This document shows, piece after piece, positions 51,069 to 59,775 of a DNA stretch of 64,000 nucleotides. Position 1 is the stretch's first letter. Every line of letters starts with the position of its first letter. The DNA comes from Planctomycetota bacterium (lineage in GTDB: Bacteria > Planctomycetota > UBA8108 > UBA1146): positions 72,430-136,429 of the forward strand of contig JAAZXB010000008.1 in the NCBI GenBank assembly GCA_014240375.1, read 5' to 3'. The notes beneath the pieces were generated by a model. The model was not told the origin of the DNA. It searched no databases and saw nothing but the letters and a program-made list of their open reading frames with translations. The position numbers were made by a program, and so were the translations under genes.

Positions 51069-51122
51069 TCGAATCTGCGGCAGTCTGGATCAAAATAAGG
51101 GTTCCCAGAAGAAAGGCATGAA

Positions 51123-51155
51123 CCCCCTCCGGAATTGGGTCGATGCCGGAGGGGG
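51123..51155 (-). terminator. GC hairpin followed by a pyrimidine-rich tract
   Basis: CCCCCTCCGG (51123-51132) pairs with CCGGAGGGGG (51146-51155); the loop is 13 bases. On the minus strand it is followed by TTCATGCCTTTCTT. It could end the transcript of the small frame at 51245-51346 or act as an attenuator in the leader of the RND operon. Confidence 0.5.
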
Positions 51156-51244
51156 CCGATTTGGAAGGCGAATTCGGCCGTTCTTTCCCTCCGTGGGGCA
51201 GGAAAGAGAAAAAGGTGCGCCGGAGAGAGGTACGCCGCGTCAAC

Positions 51245-51346
51245 TTAGGGGAAAAACCACTCCACGGGCTCGACAACTCCCCAACTCTCTCCGGCCGTCG
51301 AACCGCTGCCAAACATACTTTGCACAATATAAAATGTAAAGTACAT
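51245..51346 (-). CDS. Candidate small protein or leader peptide (33 residues)
   Basis: ATG at 51346 lies five bases after GGAGG within AAAGGAGGT, the strongest ribosome site in the window. The product begins [20 protein letters not shown] and ends VEWFFP; it is aromatic-rich with no known match. A GC hairpin with a pyrimidine tail lies 90 bases downstream, and the RND operon follows. It could be a leader peptide, a small membrane protein or a chance frame. Confidence 0.35.
   Translation of the reverse strand: MYFTFYIVQSMFGSGSTAGESWGVVEPVEWFFP
51306..51333 (+). promoter_or_regulatory. Putative promoter of hemF
   Basis: CTGCCA (51306-51311) and TATAAA (51328-51333) with a 16-base spacer in the only AT-rich stretch before hemF. 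Both hexamers match the sigma-70 consensus in four or five positions. The palindrome AAAATGTA-AAG-TACATTTT (51331-51349) overlaps the -10, a suitable place for a repressor. Confidence 0.35.
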
Positions 51347-51458
51347 TTTTACCTCCTTTCATAACTCCCCCTTGGCGGGGAGATTACAACTCAACAGAAT
51401 CACCGCAGCAGGTCTTGCCAGGAACAAAACACTGCTGGAAACTCACTCCGGAGGCTCG

Positions 51459-52373
51459 ATGAACAACAACCACCCCGAGGTCTTCCAGGACTGGCTCCTT
51501 CATCTGCAACAACAGATCTGTTCCACCCTGGAACAGCAGGAACCGGATGCCCGCTTTCAGACCACTTCCTGGCAGCGGCCCGAGGGGGGTGGAGGAGAGA
51601 GCCGACTACTTCGAGACGGGGAACTGTTCGAGCAAGCGGGAGTCAATATCTCGATCATCGAAGGGGATTCACTTCCAGCCAGCGCCAGTGCCGCCAGACC
51701 ACAACTCGAAGGGCGTAGCTTCCGCGCGATGGGACTCTCACTGGTTCTCCATCCGCGCAATCCATTCATTCCCACCACTCACATGAATGTCCGTTTGTTT
51801 CACGCGGAAGCCGCCGGCAAGGAACCGATCTGGTGGTTTGGAGGCGGCTACGACCTGACCCCCTACTACCCATTCCTCGAGGATGCACAGCATTGGCATC
51901 GCAATGCCAGGACCGCTCTGGAGAGGCATGGCGCCGACTATTACCCGCGCTTCAAGGAGTGGTGCGATCGCTACTTCTTCCTTCCGCATCGAGATGAAAC
52001 TCGCGGAGTCGGAGGCATCTTTTTCGACGACCTCGATGACGGTGGCTTCAGCGATGCGATGTCCATCACCCAATCGGTGGGAGATTCATTCCTCGACGGA
52101 TACCTACCCATCCTCGAGCGGCGTCGACAACATCCCTACGGCGATCGAGAACGGCAGTTCCAGTTGTACCGGCGCGGCCGTTACGTCGAGTTCAACCTGT
52201 TGTTCGATCGCGGAACCCTTTTTGGAATCCAGAGTGGCGGTCGGACCGAGGCAATTTTGATGTCGCTGCCCCCGGTGGTTCGCTGGCAAAGCGGCTGGAG
52301 CCCCGAAAAGGGCAGCAAAGAGGATCAATTGTCTGATTTCCTCCAACCCAGGGATTGGCTGAAAGCCCAGTAA
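51459..52373 (+). CDS. hemF: Oxygen-dependent coproporphyrinogen III oxidase
   Basis: 304 residues, the usual length. Converts coproporphyrinogen III to protoporphyrinogen IX with O2 in haem synthesis; cytoplasmic homodimer. Diagnostic sequences are [67 protein letters not shown] and the near-terminal [17 protein letters not shown] at 51459 follows GGAGG. Presence of hemF indicates aerobic life. Monocistronic by appearance. Confidence 0.95.
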   Translation: MNNNHPEVFQDWLLHLQQQICSTLEQQEPDARFQTTSWQRPEGGGGESRLLRDGELFEQAGVNISIIEGDSLPASASAARPQLEGRSFRAMGLSLVLHPRNPFIPTTHMNVRLFHAEAAGKEPIWWFGGGYDLTPYYPFLEDAQHWHRNARTALERHGADYYPRFKEWCDRYFFLPHRDETRGVGGIFFDDLDDGGFSDAMSITQSVGDSFLDGYLPILERRRQHPYGDRERQFQLYRRGRYVEFNLLFDRGTLFGIQSGGRTEAILMSLPPVVRWQSGWSPEKGSKEDQLSDFLQPRDWLKAQ

Positions 52374-52441
52374 CCTTCCCTAAGTTTCAATAATAGAGCA
52401 GTTTATAGCCCCACTCCCGGTGCCGTCCCCGAACTGCAGAA

Positions 52442-52479
52442 TTGCCATTTCGGCAACTCGGTACTTGCCATTCTGGCAA
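52442..52479. promoter_or_regulatory. Two palindromes spaced by 23 bases, operator-like
   Basis: TTGCC-N5-GGCAA occurs at 52442-52456 and again at 52465-52479, with similar flanks (CCATTTC versus CCATTCT). Two identical half-site pairs roughly two helical turns apart upstream of the toroid gene look like a dimeric repressor or activator site. They could instead form two RNA hairpins. Confidence 0.4.
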
Positions 52480-52587
52480 CTGAGGGTATTCTCGTCGGTG
52501 AGGCCATCGAAATGGCATCGAGTTCAAATCGAGACTCCGATCACTTTTGAGATCGAGTTTTAGTTGGTCGCACGGAGAGGCAGACCC

Positions 52588-54159
52588 TTGAATCAAGAAT
52601 ACGAAGAAGAGGATCACGACGAGGATTACGAGGAAGAGGATGCAGTCGGTGGCTGGCTCACCGATACACCTTACTGGCTCATCTCCATCGCTCTTCATGC
52701 GATCGTCTTGTTCGTCCTCGGCGGTGTCGTCGTCCTCGAGATTATCGAGGAAGAGGAGCAGCGCAGAACGGTGGTCAAGAAGGAGATCAAGCCGCCCAAG
52801 TACGATCCGACGAAGAAGCGAGACATCGAGCGCAAGCCAGAGATCCTCGAGAAGCAAAAGAAGGATCCGGTGAAGATCCTCAAACCCGACAAGATCAGCC
52901 GAACTCCCAAGGGAACCAGCAAGAACAACAAGACCAACAAGAACATCAAGAACCAGCTCAATGACGCCTTCGGAATGACCGGCGCGGGAGCCGGTGCCTA
53001 CGGAGATCGTTTCGGCAAGGGTTCCCTTTCTCGTGAGGGCGGCTCCGAAGCCACGGAGAGCGCCGTGCTCGCAGCACTCAAGTGGCTCGAACGACATCAA
53101 CACCCCGACGGCCACTGGTCCTCGAATGGCTTCCTCCGCCCCGATGGGTGCGAGAAGGAAGAGGGAGATGGATTCGAGGGCTACGATGTGGGCTGCACCG
53201 CCTTGGCGATGCTCGCCTATCTAGGATTTGGCCACACACATGAGAGTGGCGAATTCCCCGAGTTCGTGGTGGTGATGCGCAAGGCGATGGACTGGATGCT
53301 CAAGCAGCAGATCAAGGATGCCGACCCCAAGATCAACGGACTGTACGGGTTACCTCTCGAGGATTCCGACGAGTGGATCTACAACCACGCCATCGCAACG
53401 ATGGCGATGAGTGAGTTGCTGCTCCTCTCCCACGACAAGATCAAACTGGCCAAGCCGGTCGAGAACTCGACCAAGTGGTGTCTGCGGGCACAGAACCCCG
53501 GATACGGCTGGAAGTACGGATACCAGGCAGGCCGCAACGATACCTCGGTCACCGGATGGATGGTGCTGGCGCTGAAGACCTCCAAGGTGTGCGCGCTGTC
53601 ACGCTACATCAAGATCAAGTCCAAGGACTTCCAGCCCGCCTTCGACGGTGCACTCAAGTGGTTCGAATCCTGCACCTCTGAGCGCAGTGGAATCTGCGGA
53701 TACGAGACTCCGGGTGACGAAGGCTCCCGTCTTCAAGGTCGCTACCCCGAACCCTATCCGTACTCCAAGGATCTCTCCTGCATGACTGCCGTTTCGGTGC
53801 TGTGTCGCATCTTCGCCGGCGAGAAAACCAGCTCCAATGCGATCAAGTCCGGTGCCGCAGTTTTGATGGAAGAGATTCCGCGCTGGCGGCCGCAAGAGGG
53901 CAAGCGTAAGTCGAAGATCAATCTCTACTACTGGTATTATGCGACCTATGCGATGTTCCAGATCGGCGGCAGCAAGTGGCGCGAATGGAACGAAGCGATG
54001 ATCGAAGCACTGGTTCGCAACCAGCGAGTCGGTGGTTGCGAGGATGGTTCCTGGGACCCTGTCGGAGAATGGGGCATCGCAGGTGGCCGCGTCTACAACA
54101 CCGCCATCGGTGCCATGACCCTCGAAGTCTACTACCGCTTCGCCAGGGCCGGAAACTGA
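52588..54159 (+). CDS. Membrane-anchored alpha-alpha-toroid repeat protein
   Basis: 523 residues. Acidic N-terminus, one membrane helix (LISIALHAIVLFVLGGVVVL), a Lys-rich basic linker with a Lys/Asn stretch, and then a C-terminal toroid of prenyltransferase/squalene-oxidase type repeats: AVLAALKWLERHQHPDGHWS, GCTALAMLAYLGFGH, AMDWMLKQQ, IATMAMSELLLLS, WCLRAQNPGYGWKYG, TGWMVLALKTSK, GALKWFESCT, and NTAIGAMTLEVYYR. No cyclase DXDD motif. The family is common in planctomycetes; role unknown, possibly a periplasmic scaffold. The TTG start at 52588 has GGAGAGG seven bases upstream. Confidence 0.82.
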   Translation: MNQEYEEEDHDEDYEEEDAVGGWLTDTPYWLISIALHAIVLFVLGGVVVLEIIEEEEQRRTVVKKEIKPPKYDPTKKRDIERKPEILEKQKKDPVKILKPDKISRTPKGTSKNNKTNKNIKNQLNDAFGMTGAGAGAYGDRFGKGSLSREGGSEATESAVLAALKWLERHQHPDGHWSSNGFLRPDGCEKEEGDGFEGYDVGCTALAMLAYLGFGHTHESGEFPEFVVVMRKAMDWMLKQQIKDADPKINGLYGLPLEDSDEWIYNHAIATMAMSELLLLSHDKIKLAKPVENSTKWCLRAQNPGYGWKYGYQAGRNDTSVTGWMVLALKTSKVCALSRYIKIKSKDFQPAFDGALKWFESCTSERSGICGYETPGDEGSRLQGRYPEPYPYSKDLSCMTAVSVLCRIFAGEKTSSNAIKSGAAVLMEEIPRWRPQEGKRKSKINLYYWYYATYAMFQIGGSKWREWNEAMIEALVRNQRVGGCEDGSWDPVGEWGIAGGRVYNTAIGAMTLEVYYRFARAGN

Positions 54160-54173
54160 TCGGCGTGGTCCAG

Positions 54174-54395
54174 ATGAACGATTCGACAGCGGTGTTCGAA
54201 GTGCGACTCAATGGCGAGTCGCACTCCGTTCAACCGGGGACCACGGTAGCCACACTCATCGAGGAACTCGCCATCGAATCGTCGGCGGTTGCAGTCGAAC
54301 GTAATCGCAAGATTGTTCCTCGCTCACTTCACCCATCGACCGCCATCGAAGCCGGAGATGAATTAGAAGTGGTCACCATCGTCGGAGGAGGTTGA
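54174..54395 (+). CDS. thiS: Sulfur carrier protein ThiS
   Basis: 73 residues with the ubiquitin-like fold: FEVRLNGESHSVQPGTTVAT, AVAVERNRKIVPRS, GDELEVVTIVGGG. The C-terminal Gly-Gly is adenylated and converted to thiocarboxylate, which donates sulfur in thiamine thiazole synthesis. It is followed by thiG after three bases. The start ATG at 54174 is preferred; a GTG at 54165 is possible. Confidence 0.93.
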   Translation: MNDSTAVFEVRLNGESHSVQPGTTVATLIEELAIESSAVAVERNRKIVPRSLHPSTAIEAGDELEVVTIVGGG

Positions 54396-54398
54396 TCG

Positions 54399-55202
54399 TT
54401 GAATTTTGAACCGTCCTGTATCAGCGAAACCAAGCCCACACCCCTAGAACTGGGCGGCAAGACCTTCCGCTCGCGGCTGCTGGTGGGAACCGGCAAGTAC
54501 GCCGATCACCAGACGATGAATGCCGCACTGGAAGCCTCCGGATGCGAGATGGTCACGGTGGCGATTCGACGGGTCGACCTCTCCAGTTCCGACAACCTGC
54601 TCTCCCACCTCGACCGGGAACGTTACTTCCTGCTTCCCAACACCGCCGGATGCTTCAATGCCAAGGACGCCATCCGGGTTTGCCATCTGTCTCGTGAGTT
54701 GGGCCTGGGAGACTGGGTCAAACTGGAGGTGCTGGGCGACAAGAAAACGCTGCTGCCCGATCCGATCGGAACCCTCGAAGCTTGCCAAACGCTCGTCTCT
54801 GAAGGTTTCAAGGTGATGGTCTACACCAGCGATGATCCGGTGCTGGCGCTTCGATTGCAGGATGCTGGAGCGACCTCGGTGATGCCTGCGGGGTCTCCCA
54901 TCGGTAGCGGCCAGGGGATTCTCAATCGAAACAATCTCTCCATCATCCTCGAGCAACTCGAGGTTCCTGTGATCATCGATGCAGGAGTTGGAACTGCCAG
55001 CGATGTCACCATCGCAATGGAACTGGGAGCCGAGGGAGTACTACTCAACACCGGCATCGCCGGAGCCAGGGATCCAGTGGCGATGGCCCATGCGATGCGA
55101 AACGCTCTCGATGCCGGCTGGTTCGCCGCTCGTGCCGGACGGATTCAGAAGCGTAGATATGCCCAGGCATCCAGTCCCACAGAGGGCGTGCTGGGAGAGT
55201 GA
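54399..55202 (+). CDS. thiG: Thiazole synthase ThiG
   Basis: 267 residues, the usual size. TIM-barrel enzyme joining DXP, dehydroglycine and ThiS thiocarboxylate to make the thiazole of thiamine. Signatures: [47 protein letters not shown] with the Schiff-base Lys, [24 protein letters not shown] and [15 protein letters not shown] start at 54399, seven bases after the GGAGGAGG that also codes the end of ThiS. The remaining thiamine genes are not in this window. Confidence 0.95.
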   Translation: MNFEPSCISETKPTPLELGGKTFRSRLLVGTGKYADHQTMNAALEASGCEMVTVAIRRVDLSSSDNLLSHLDRERYFLLPNTAGCFNAKDAIRVCHLSRELGLGDWVKLEVLGDKKTLLPDPIGTLEACQTLVSEGFKVMVYTSDDPVLALRLQDAGATSVMPAGSPIGSGQGILNRNNLSIILEQLEVPVIIDAGVGTASDVTIAMELGAEGVLLNTGIAGARDPVAMAHAMRNALDAGWFAARAGRIQKRRYAQASSPTEGVLGE

Positions 55203-56110
55203 TGTTCCAGACTGCGGTGGGAAACGCAAGCGAAGACCCACCGGTCGGGTCCGATCTGATCGACTCCGCCACCGCAGAGGCTTCGTCCTATGAACCAGAG
55301 ATCTGGGCCGTCTTGCTGTTCGGCTTCGGTCTGATCACCATCTCGCTGGTCTTCCTGCGAAAGCTAGAATCTCACTTCTTTGCCAAACCTGCGCCGCAAA
55401 CGATCGCTCCCCTCTACAGGATTGAAGACTTGCTGATCATCTTCGGCTTGATGATCTTCTCCAGCATTGTGGCCGTCATCGGGCTGCGGAGCCTGTTTGA
55501 AAACACGGCGGTGGTTATCGCCGGATCCGCCACCATCAACATCTGCATGATGGCGCTGACGATCAAGGTGCATCAAAAGCGATGTCGCGAGCAGAAACGA
55601 CCGGATGAGTCCTTCTTCGGGACCGGTAGCGGCGCGCGAAAGTCGATCGGGATCGCTTCGCTGACTCTACTGTGCTACCTGCCGGCTCACATCGGAGTTT
55701 CCGCACTGTGGGATTCACTCTTACGCATGATCGATTTCGACAATGACATGCAGCAGGGAGTGGAGCTGATTCAGCAAGCGATCCAGGAGCAGAACTGGGG
55801 ACTTCTGTTGGCGATGGCGGTTACAGTGGTAGTGATCGCTCCCTGCACCGAGGAAGTTCTATTTCGAGGATTACTCTTTCGATACCTTCGTGATCGCAAT
55901 GGTTTCATACCCGCAGCTCTGATTTCATCGATTCTATTTGGCCTGCTGCATGATTCCAGCTCGGGCCCGGTGACAGTACTCGGCTTCCTGCTCGCCTGGC
56001 TCTATCAACGAAGTGGCAACCTGTGGCTGAGCATCCTCCTTCATGCCATGTTCAACTCGGTGATGATCAGCCTCCTGTTCTTGACCGAGTTCTTCGGGTG
56101 GAGCAGCTGA
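55202..56110 (+). CDS. CPBP-family intramembrane metalloprotease
   Basis: 302 residues with about seven or eight membrane segments. The Abi/CPBP motifs are intact: motif 1 EEVLFRGLLFRYLRDR (Glu-Glu and Arg), motif 2 FGLLHD (His) and motif 3 HAMFNS (His, Asn). The family includes CAAX-type and bacteriocin-immunity proteases. The ATG at 55202 overlaps the thiG stop by one base; GTG at 55199 is also possible. It is followed by the XRE regulator two bases later. Function in this operon unknown. Confidence 0.88.
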   Translation: MFQTAVGNASEDPPVGSDLIDSATAEASSYEPEIWAVLLFGFGLITISLVFLRKLESHFFAKPAPQTIAPLYRIEDLLIIFGLMIFSSIVAVIGLRSLFENTAVVIAGSATINICMMALTIKVHQKRCREQKRPDESFFGTGSGARKSIGIASLTLLCYLPAHIGVSALWDSLLRMIDFDNDMQQGVELIQQAIQEQNWGLLLAMAVTVVVIAPCTEEVLFRGLLFRYLRDRNGFIPAALISSILFGLLHDSSSGPVTVLGFLLAWLYQRSGNLWLSILLHAMFNSVMISLLFLTEFFGWSS

Positions 56111-56111
56111 G

Positions 56112-57074
56112 ATGGCCAAGATTGGAACTCTGATTCGCACCCTTCGGGAGGAGAAGGGAATCGCAGCCAAGGATCTGGCCGAACAGATCGGGCTCTCCGC
56201 ATCGCAGATGAGCCGACTCGAAAGTGGCCAGCGACGCGTCAATAGCGAGGTCCTGGCGCGGATCGCAAGAGCGTTACAGGTGACACCCGCCGAGTTCTTT
56301 GAGGATGGGGAAGTGGCTCCGGTGCGGCCACTGGCCAGTTCATCGGCGACCCCCCTACGGGTGGCGATCGGAAAGATCATCCGTTCTGCGCGCCGCCAGA
56401 AGCACTGGACCGTCGAGGATCTGGCCCGAAAGACCTTCACCTCCCGCGCCTTTTGCCTGTCGGTCGAGGAAGGGCGAAGAAGTGGCATCGAAAACGATTT
56501 CATCCAGAAGACCTGCCGCCTGCTCGGCTTCACTCCCATCGACCTGCTGGCCGCTGCCGAAGAGAAACTGGACGTCACCGAAATGGAAACGCTTCATGTC
56601 GTAGGTCCCACCACCAGCGACGGCAACGGAACCCCTCTACTGGTGGCAGAGATGAGTGCATACCCGGAAGAACTGGATGAAGAGGGTCAGCCAGCGGGAG
56701 TGGTCGAGCAGTGGCTGAATCTGCCGGGAATCGATCCGGATCGGTCCTTCGCAGTTCGAGTCGACGGGGACGCCATGACCGGGCCGGGAGAGAACTGCTT
56801 TCGCAGAGGCGATGTGATCGTGTTGGGGCTGGATGAGGTGGTCACCAGCGGCTCCTTTGCACTGGTGAGAACATTGTGGAAAAACCAACAAGAGCCACAT
56901 GAAATCTCCAGGACGCTGTTCTGTCGCTATTTTGATGACGACGAGGAAGCGATCCGATTACAGTTCTTGCGCTCCGAGAATCCTCCCTGCATACTTCCGA
57001 AGTCAGAGGTGGAACGCGCCTGGAAGGTGCTCTTACACCTGAGAAACCCTGCTGGACCTGGTTTCCATCCTTAA
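56112..57074 (+). CDS. Double-XRE regulator with S24/LexA-like C-terminal domain
   Basis: 320 residues. HTH_XRE domain 1 at about 5-62 (LIRTLREEKGIAAKDLAEQI, SASQMSRLESGQRRV), domain 2 at about 85-140 (IIRSARRQKHWTVEDLARKT, LSVEEGRRSG). The C-terminal half resembles the S24 peptidase fold of CI/LexA: SFAVRVDGDAMTGPG and FRRGDVIVLGLDEVVTSG. The position of the catalytic Ser is Ala (GDAM instead of GDSM), so autocleavage is not expected. Two bases after the CPBP gene, hence the same operon. A DNA-binding regulator with unknown targets. Confidence 0.8.
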   Translation: MAKIGTLIRTLREEKGIAAKDLAEQIGLSASQMSRLESGQRRVNSEVLARIARALQVTPAEFFEDGEVAPVRPLASSSATPLRVAIGKIIRSARRQKHWTVEDLARKTFTSRAFCLSVEEGRRSGIENDFIQKTCRLLGFTPIDLLAAAEEKLDVTEMETLHVVGPTTSDGNGTPLLVAEMSAYPEELDEEGQPAGVVEQWLNLPGIDPDRSFAVRVDGDAMTGPGENCFRRGDVIVLGLDEVVTSGSFALVRTLWKNQQEPHEISRTLFCRYFDDDEEAIRLQFLRSENPPCILPKSEVERAWKVLLHLRNPAGPGFHP

Positions 57075-57112
57075 ACCTGCCCTCTCAAGCCAGTACTAGT
57101 AAAGAGCTTACG

Positions 57113-57129
57113 ACCGTTACGGTTTTTTT
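57113..57129 (+). terminator. Short terminator with T-run
   Basis: ACCG-TTA-CGGT followed by a run of Ts, about 40 bases after the XRE stop. The stem is only four base pairs, so it may be weak. Confidence 0.4.
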
Positions 57130-57193
57130 GGGTGCAGCGGGAACAGATCCGCTCCCTGAGCCGTTTAATCAGTAGACACACCTCCTCACGGGT

Positions 57194-57215
57194 CGGAGGG
57201 AATTCGTTCCCTCCG
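57194..57215 (+). terminator. UUCG-tetraloop hairpin terminator
   Basis: CGGAGGGAA (57194-57202), loop TTCG, TTCCCTCCG (57207-57215), then GCTCTATTTC. A nine-base-pair perfect stem with an unusually stable loop, suited to end the thiS-thiG-CPBP-XRE transcript. Confidence 0.65.
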
Positions 57216-57348
57216 GCTCTATTTCAATTTCAGAGGGTGTCGTCGATCTTCCCGGTTCTTGCCCAGCCTCCCCCCCGAGAATCCGCTGCAATGGCAACAC
57301 ATCCGTGCTCATCCACGGAATGCTGCGCTTGCGAATGTAGAATTAGAA

Positions 57349-57387
57349 TCGGCGGAGGCACGGTCATAGCAACCGAACCTCCGCCGA
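57349..57387 (-). terminator. Stem-loop after the TPR lipoprotein gene
   Basis: TCGGCGGAGG (57349-57358) pairs with CCTCCGCCGA (57378-57387), with CGGT/ACCG extra pairing in the loop. On the minus strand ATTCTAATTCTAC follows. It lies 19 bases past the stop at 57406. Confidence 0.65.
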
Positions 57388-57405
57388 AGAAGAGAGGGCA
57401 AGTGT

Positions 57406-58077
57406 TCAGCGGATGTCGTGAATCCGCAGATCGGGCTGCAAAGCTTGGAGGGTTTGCATCACTTCGTTGTAGCGCTGCTGACCTCCGACTCGCAGGTAAC
57501 GCTCGAAGCTCTGAATCGCTGCCTTGCGATTCTTGTGCAGTAACTGCACCCGGCCGATCCAGTAGTGGGGCTCGGAAAAGGTCGGATCGGCTTCGAGGGC
57601 TTCCTTGAAGCAGACGAGAGCCTTATCGCTTCGTTCCATCTGCATGTAGAGATTACCCAGTTGCATCAAGGGTCCCGAATAGTCTCTGCCATTTTCAGAG
57701 CCATCGATCACTGCCAGGTAGGCCTTTTCAGCAGCGGAGTAGCTGCCGAGGCCCTCCAAGATCTGAGCTTCCAGGTAGTTGTAGCGTGGATTATCGGAGT
57801 CCAGTTTCTTGGCGCGCGCCAGTGCCTTCAGCGCACTCTTGTGGTCGGTTTTTTCCCAGTACAGTTTCGCCAGTTTCTCCTGGTATCTCGCTTCCTTGGG
57901 AAAGTCCTTCGCCAACTCGATGTATTTCTCCAGCTTCACATCGATGATGGTGGAACGATTTTCCTCGTCCTCGATGACCACTTGCTGGGAGATGGGGCGA
58001 ATCGTCTGGGTCGTGCAACCAGAGACCAGGAAAAACAGGGGCAAGGTGATCAGAGCCCCTAAGATGCGTCGGTTCAT
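57406..58077 (-). CDS. TPR-repeat lipoprotein
   Basis: 223 residues. Lipoprotein signal LGALITLPLFFLVSGC with a clear LVSGC lipobox, then a short linker and about four to five tetratricopeptide repeats (ARYQEKLAKLYWEKTDHKSA, PRYNYLEAQILEGLGSYSAA, GPLMQLGNLYMQMERSDKAL, SEPHYWIGRVQLLHKNRKAA). Layout resembles PilF/PilW-type pilotins that assist secretin assembly, but also many unrelated TPR lipoproteins. Given the secretin in this window a pilotin role is possible, not shown. It stands alone with its own terminator. Confidence 0.85.
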   Translation of the reverse strand: MNRRILGALITLPLFFLVSGCTTQTIRPISQQVVIEDEENRSTIIDVKLEKYIELAKDFPKEARYQEKLAKLYWEKTDHKSALKALARAKKLDSDNPRYNYLEAQILEGLGSYSAAEKAYLAVIDGSENGRDYSGPLMQLGNLYMQMERSDKALVCFKEALEADPTFSEPHYWIGRVQLLHKNRKAAIQSFERYLRVGGQQRYNEVMQTLQALQPDLRIHDIR

Positions 58078-58380
58078 GTTTCAAATCCTCTCGACGAAGC
58101 GGCTCCGGTTGAAGGTGACCTATCTCCGTGAATGAATTGATCGGATCTGACGCCGGGACTCTTGAGGGAATTGTAGGATTTCACCCGTGCAACCGCTGTC
58201 AGCAGCCCATCCGGGAGCATCCAGTCGGAACTTCTGCTCTCCGGATGCTTCTCAATGCCCCAGTATCCTCATCTTCGTGATCACCCTCTCCCCTCTCTTC
58301 AGTCGGAGCTCACGCGGGTGTTGGGCCATTGCAGGGCAACCATTACCGACCCGTTTGTGCCGTGCCCTCCCCAGCACCGA
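58078..58380. other. 303-base non-coding gap
   Basis: Lies between the end of the GNAT gene and the TPR gene, both leftward. An AGCATCC/GGATGCT inverted repeat with a 22-base loop near 58218-58253 could end the GNAT transcript. No gene or clear promoter seen. Confidence 0.5.
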
Positions 58381-59706
58381 TCAGAATCGATCAAAGGCGG
58401 GTGCATAGTTGACCTTTCCTTGCCAGCCATCGAGCCCTCCCTCGCTCATCTCGAGCACCTGAAAAGCAGCGCTCGACCGTGGCCACCGGCAATGAAGTTG
58501 CCACTGCTGGGCGGGCCGCCAGCCAAAACGGGAGTAGTACTCTGGATCTCCCAGTACAAAAGCGGCACCGATCCCCTGTTCTCGACATCGATCGAGTCCG
58601 TCCCGGATCATTGCGCTGCCGCACCTTTGCCGCTGCTGGGATGGACGCACTGCAATCGGTCCCAGCGCCACCGCAGGCTGCAAGTTCGATCCAGCGGCGT
58701 CACAGGTGACAGGTGTGAAGAGTGCATGCCCGAGAATCGATCCCGCTCGGACTGCCACCAACGACAGTACTCCCGGCTGATCCCGCATCTGATCGATCAG
58801 TTGTGCCTCCTCCACTCCCTCGAAGGCTGCCTGCACCAGCGATCGCACCTCGGCATGATCCGCCGCCACTTCCAGGCGAACCACCATCGATTCCCCTCCC
58901 AGCAGCAGCGCTCTCTGGTGGGTGTCCATCTCGAATCCCAGTCGCCGATACAGCCCCAGTGCCGGTCCCTCCCCATCGACCCCCAGCAACAACGCGCGAC
59001 AGCCACCGCGGCCCAATGCGTCCTGACCCACCGTCGAAATCAGCGTCGAGCAAACTCCACGCCGGCGATAATCGGGATGAGTCTCGACCGCCTGGTATCT
59101 TCCCAGTCGATCGGAACAGGAGACCATCCCGCACTGCCCCACCAGTTGTTCATCGAGGAAGGCCCCCCACCAGGTGGCCATCCCCGCCCGCACTCGTTTG
59201 CGCCACGACTGACGCATTCGTTCCTTGAAGAGTTGGTACTGTGGGGAACCGCTGCTCTCGTTGGGATCACACTGCTGGTTGAGCTGCTCGATCCGATCGA
59301 ACTCGCCATCGAAATCGAGCGGTCGAATCTCTACTTCCTGATTCCCGGGGTCGATCAACTGGGGGTCGACCAGTTGAGTCGCGATCATCCCGGGCCCTGA
59401 ATCTTCCGTCATACCCAGGGCCCGGGCGCGCGCCTGCGCCTGCGGCTCCAGGACAGCTCCGTCCCAGCGCAGCAGTACATGTTCCACCTCACGATGAGAC
59501 TGGAACCGATCGCGAAACAGGTCGACCCAGGACTCCAGTTGATCCGCTTCCGGTGCCTCCGGCAGTAACAGGTAGTTGCCCCAGTAATACCCCGGGTTTT
59601 CTGGTGATCTCACCTGGATGCAAGACTCCAGTGAATCCACCACACCATCGACGGCAGTCATCTCGAGGTCGGTTCGAGTCAACAGCGAATATTCCGGTTG
59701 AAGCAT
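58381..59706 (-). CDS. Tandem GNAT acetyltransferase
   Basis: 441 residues. An N-terminal segment (about 1-120) with ENPGYYWGNYLLLPEAP is followed by a GNAT domain with motif A YQAVETHPDYRRRGVCSTLI and GLYRRLGF. A second, YhbS-like GNAT domain follows (VALGPIAVRPSQQRQRCGSA, ALGDPEYYSRFGW-type VLGDPEYYSRFGWRPA). Both acetyl-CoA pyrophosphate loops look intact, the second with QRQRCGS. Substrates unknown. Start ATG at 59706 follows AGGAAGGG; a TTG at 59730 is less likely. Confidence 0.82.
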   Translation of the reverse strand: MLQPEYSLLTRTDLEMTAVDGVVDSLESCIQVRSPENPGYYWGNYLLLPEAPEADQLESWVDLFRDRFQSHREVEHVLLRWDGAVLEPQAQARARALGMTEDSGPGMIATQLVDPQLIDPGNQEVEIRPLDFDGEFDRIEQLNQQCDPNESSGSPQYQLFKERMRQSWRKRVRAGMATWWGAFLDEQLVGQCGMVSCSDRLGRYQAVETHPDYRRRGVCSTLISTVGQDALGRGGCRALLLGVDGEGPALGLYRRLGFEMDTHQRALLLGGESMVVRLEVAADHAEVRSLVQAAFEGVEEAQLIDQMRDQPGVLSLVAVRAGSILGHALFTPVTCDAAGSNLQPAVALGPIAVRPSQQRQRCGSAMIRDGLDRCREQGIGAAFVLGDPEYYSRFGWRPAQQWQLHCRWPRSSAAFQVLEMSEGGLDGWQGKVNYAPAFDRF

Positions 59707-59775
59707 CGGAAGCCCTTCCTGTACCGGCAATGGAGTGTGGCCACAACACGACTCCGAGGAAGCGATCCGCTCGCC

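Larger units (their letters stand above)
51009..51458. other. 450-base divergent region between the RND operon and hemF
   Basis: Holds several signals: a TACAAT -10 candidate for the DUF971/RND operon (51040-51045), a GC-rich hairpin (51123-51155), a 33-codon minus-strand frame with an excellent ribosome site (51245-51346), an AT-rich palindrome (51331-51349), a likely hemF promoter, and a small CTCCCC/GGGGAG hairpin (51365-51382). No larger gene. Confidence 0.6.
57075..57405. other. 331-base convergent gap with three hairpins
   Basis: No gene seen. It carries a short stem with seven Ts (57113-57129), a UUCG-loop hairpin (57194-57215) and a longer stem-loop (57349-57387), placed to end the rightward XRE transcript and the leftward TPR transcript. 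Confidence 0.6.

Noticed and set aside
56112-57074. Prophage CI-type repressor
   Set aside because: No phage genes, integrase or attachment repeats nearby; it is in an operon-like run with thiS-thiG and the CPBP gene.
58255-59400. 381-codon open frame on the plus strand
   Set aside because: Antisense to the double GNAT gene, whose domains are clear on the other strand.
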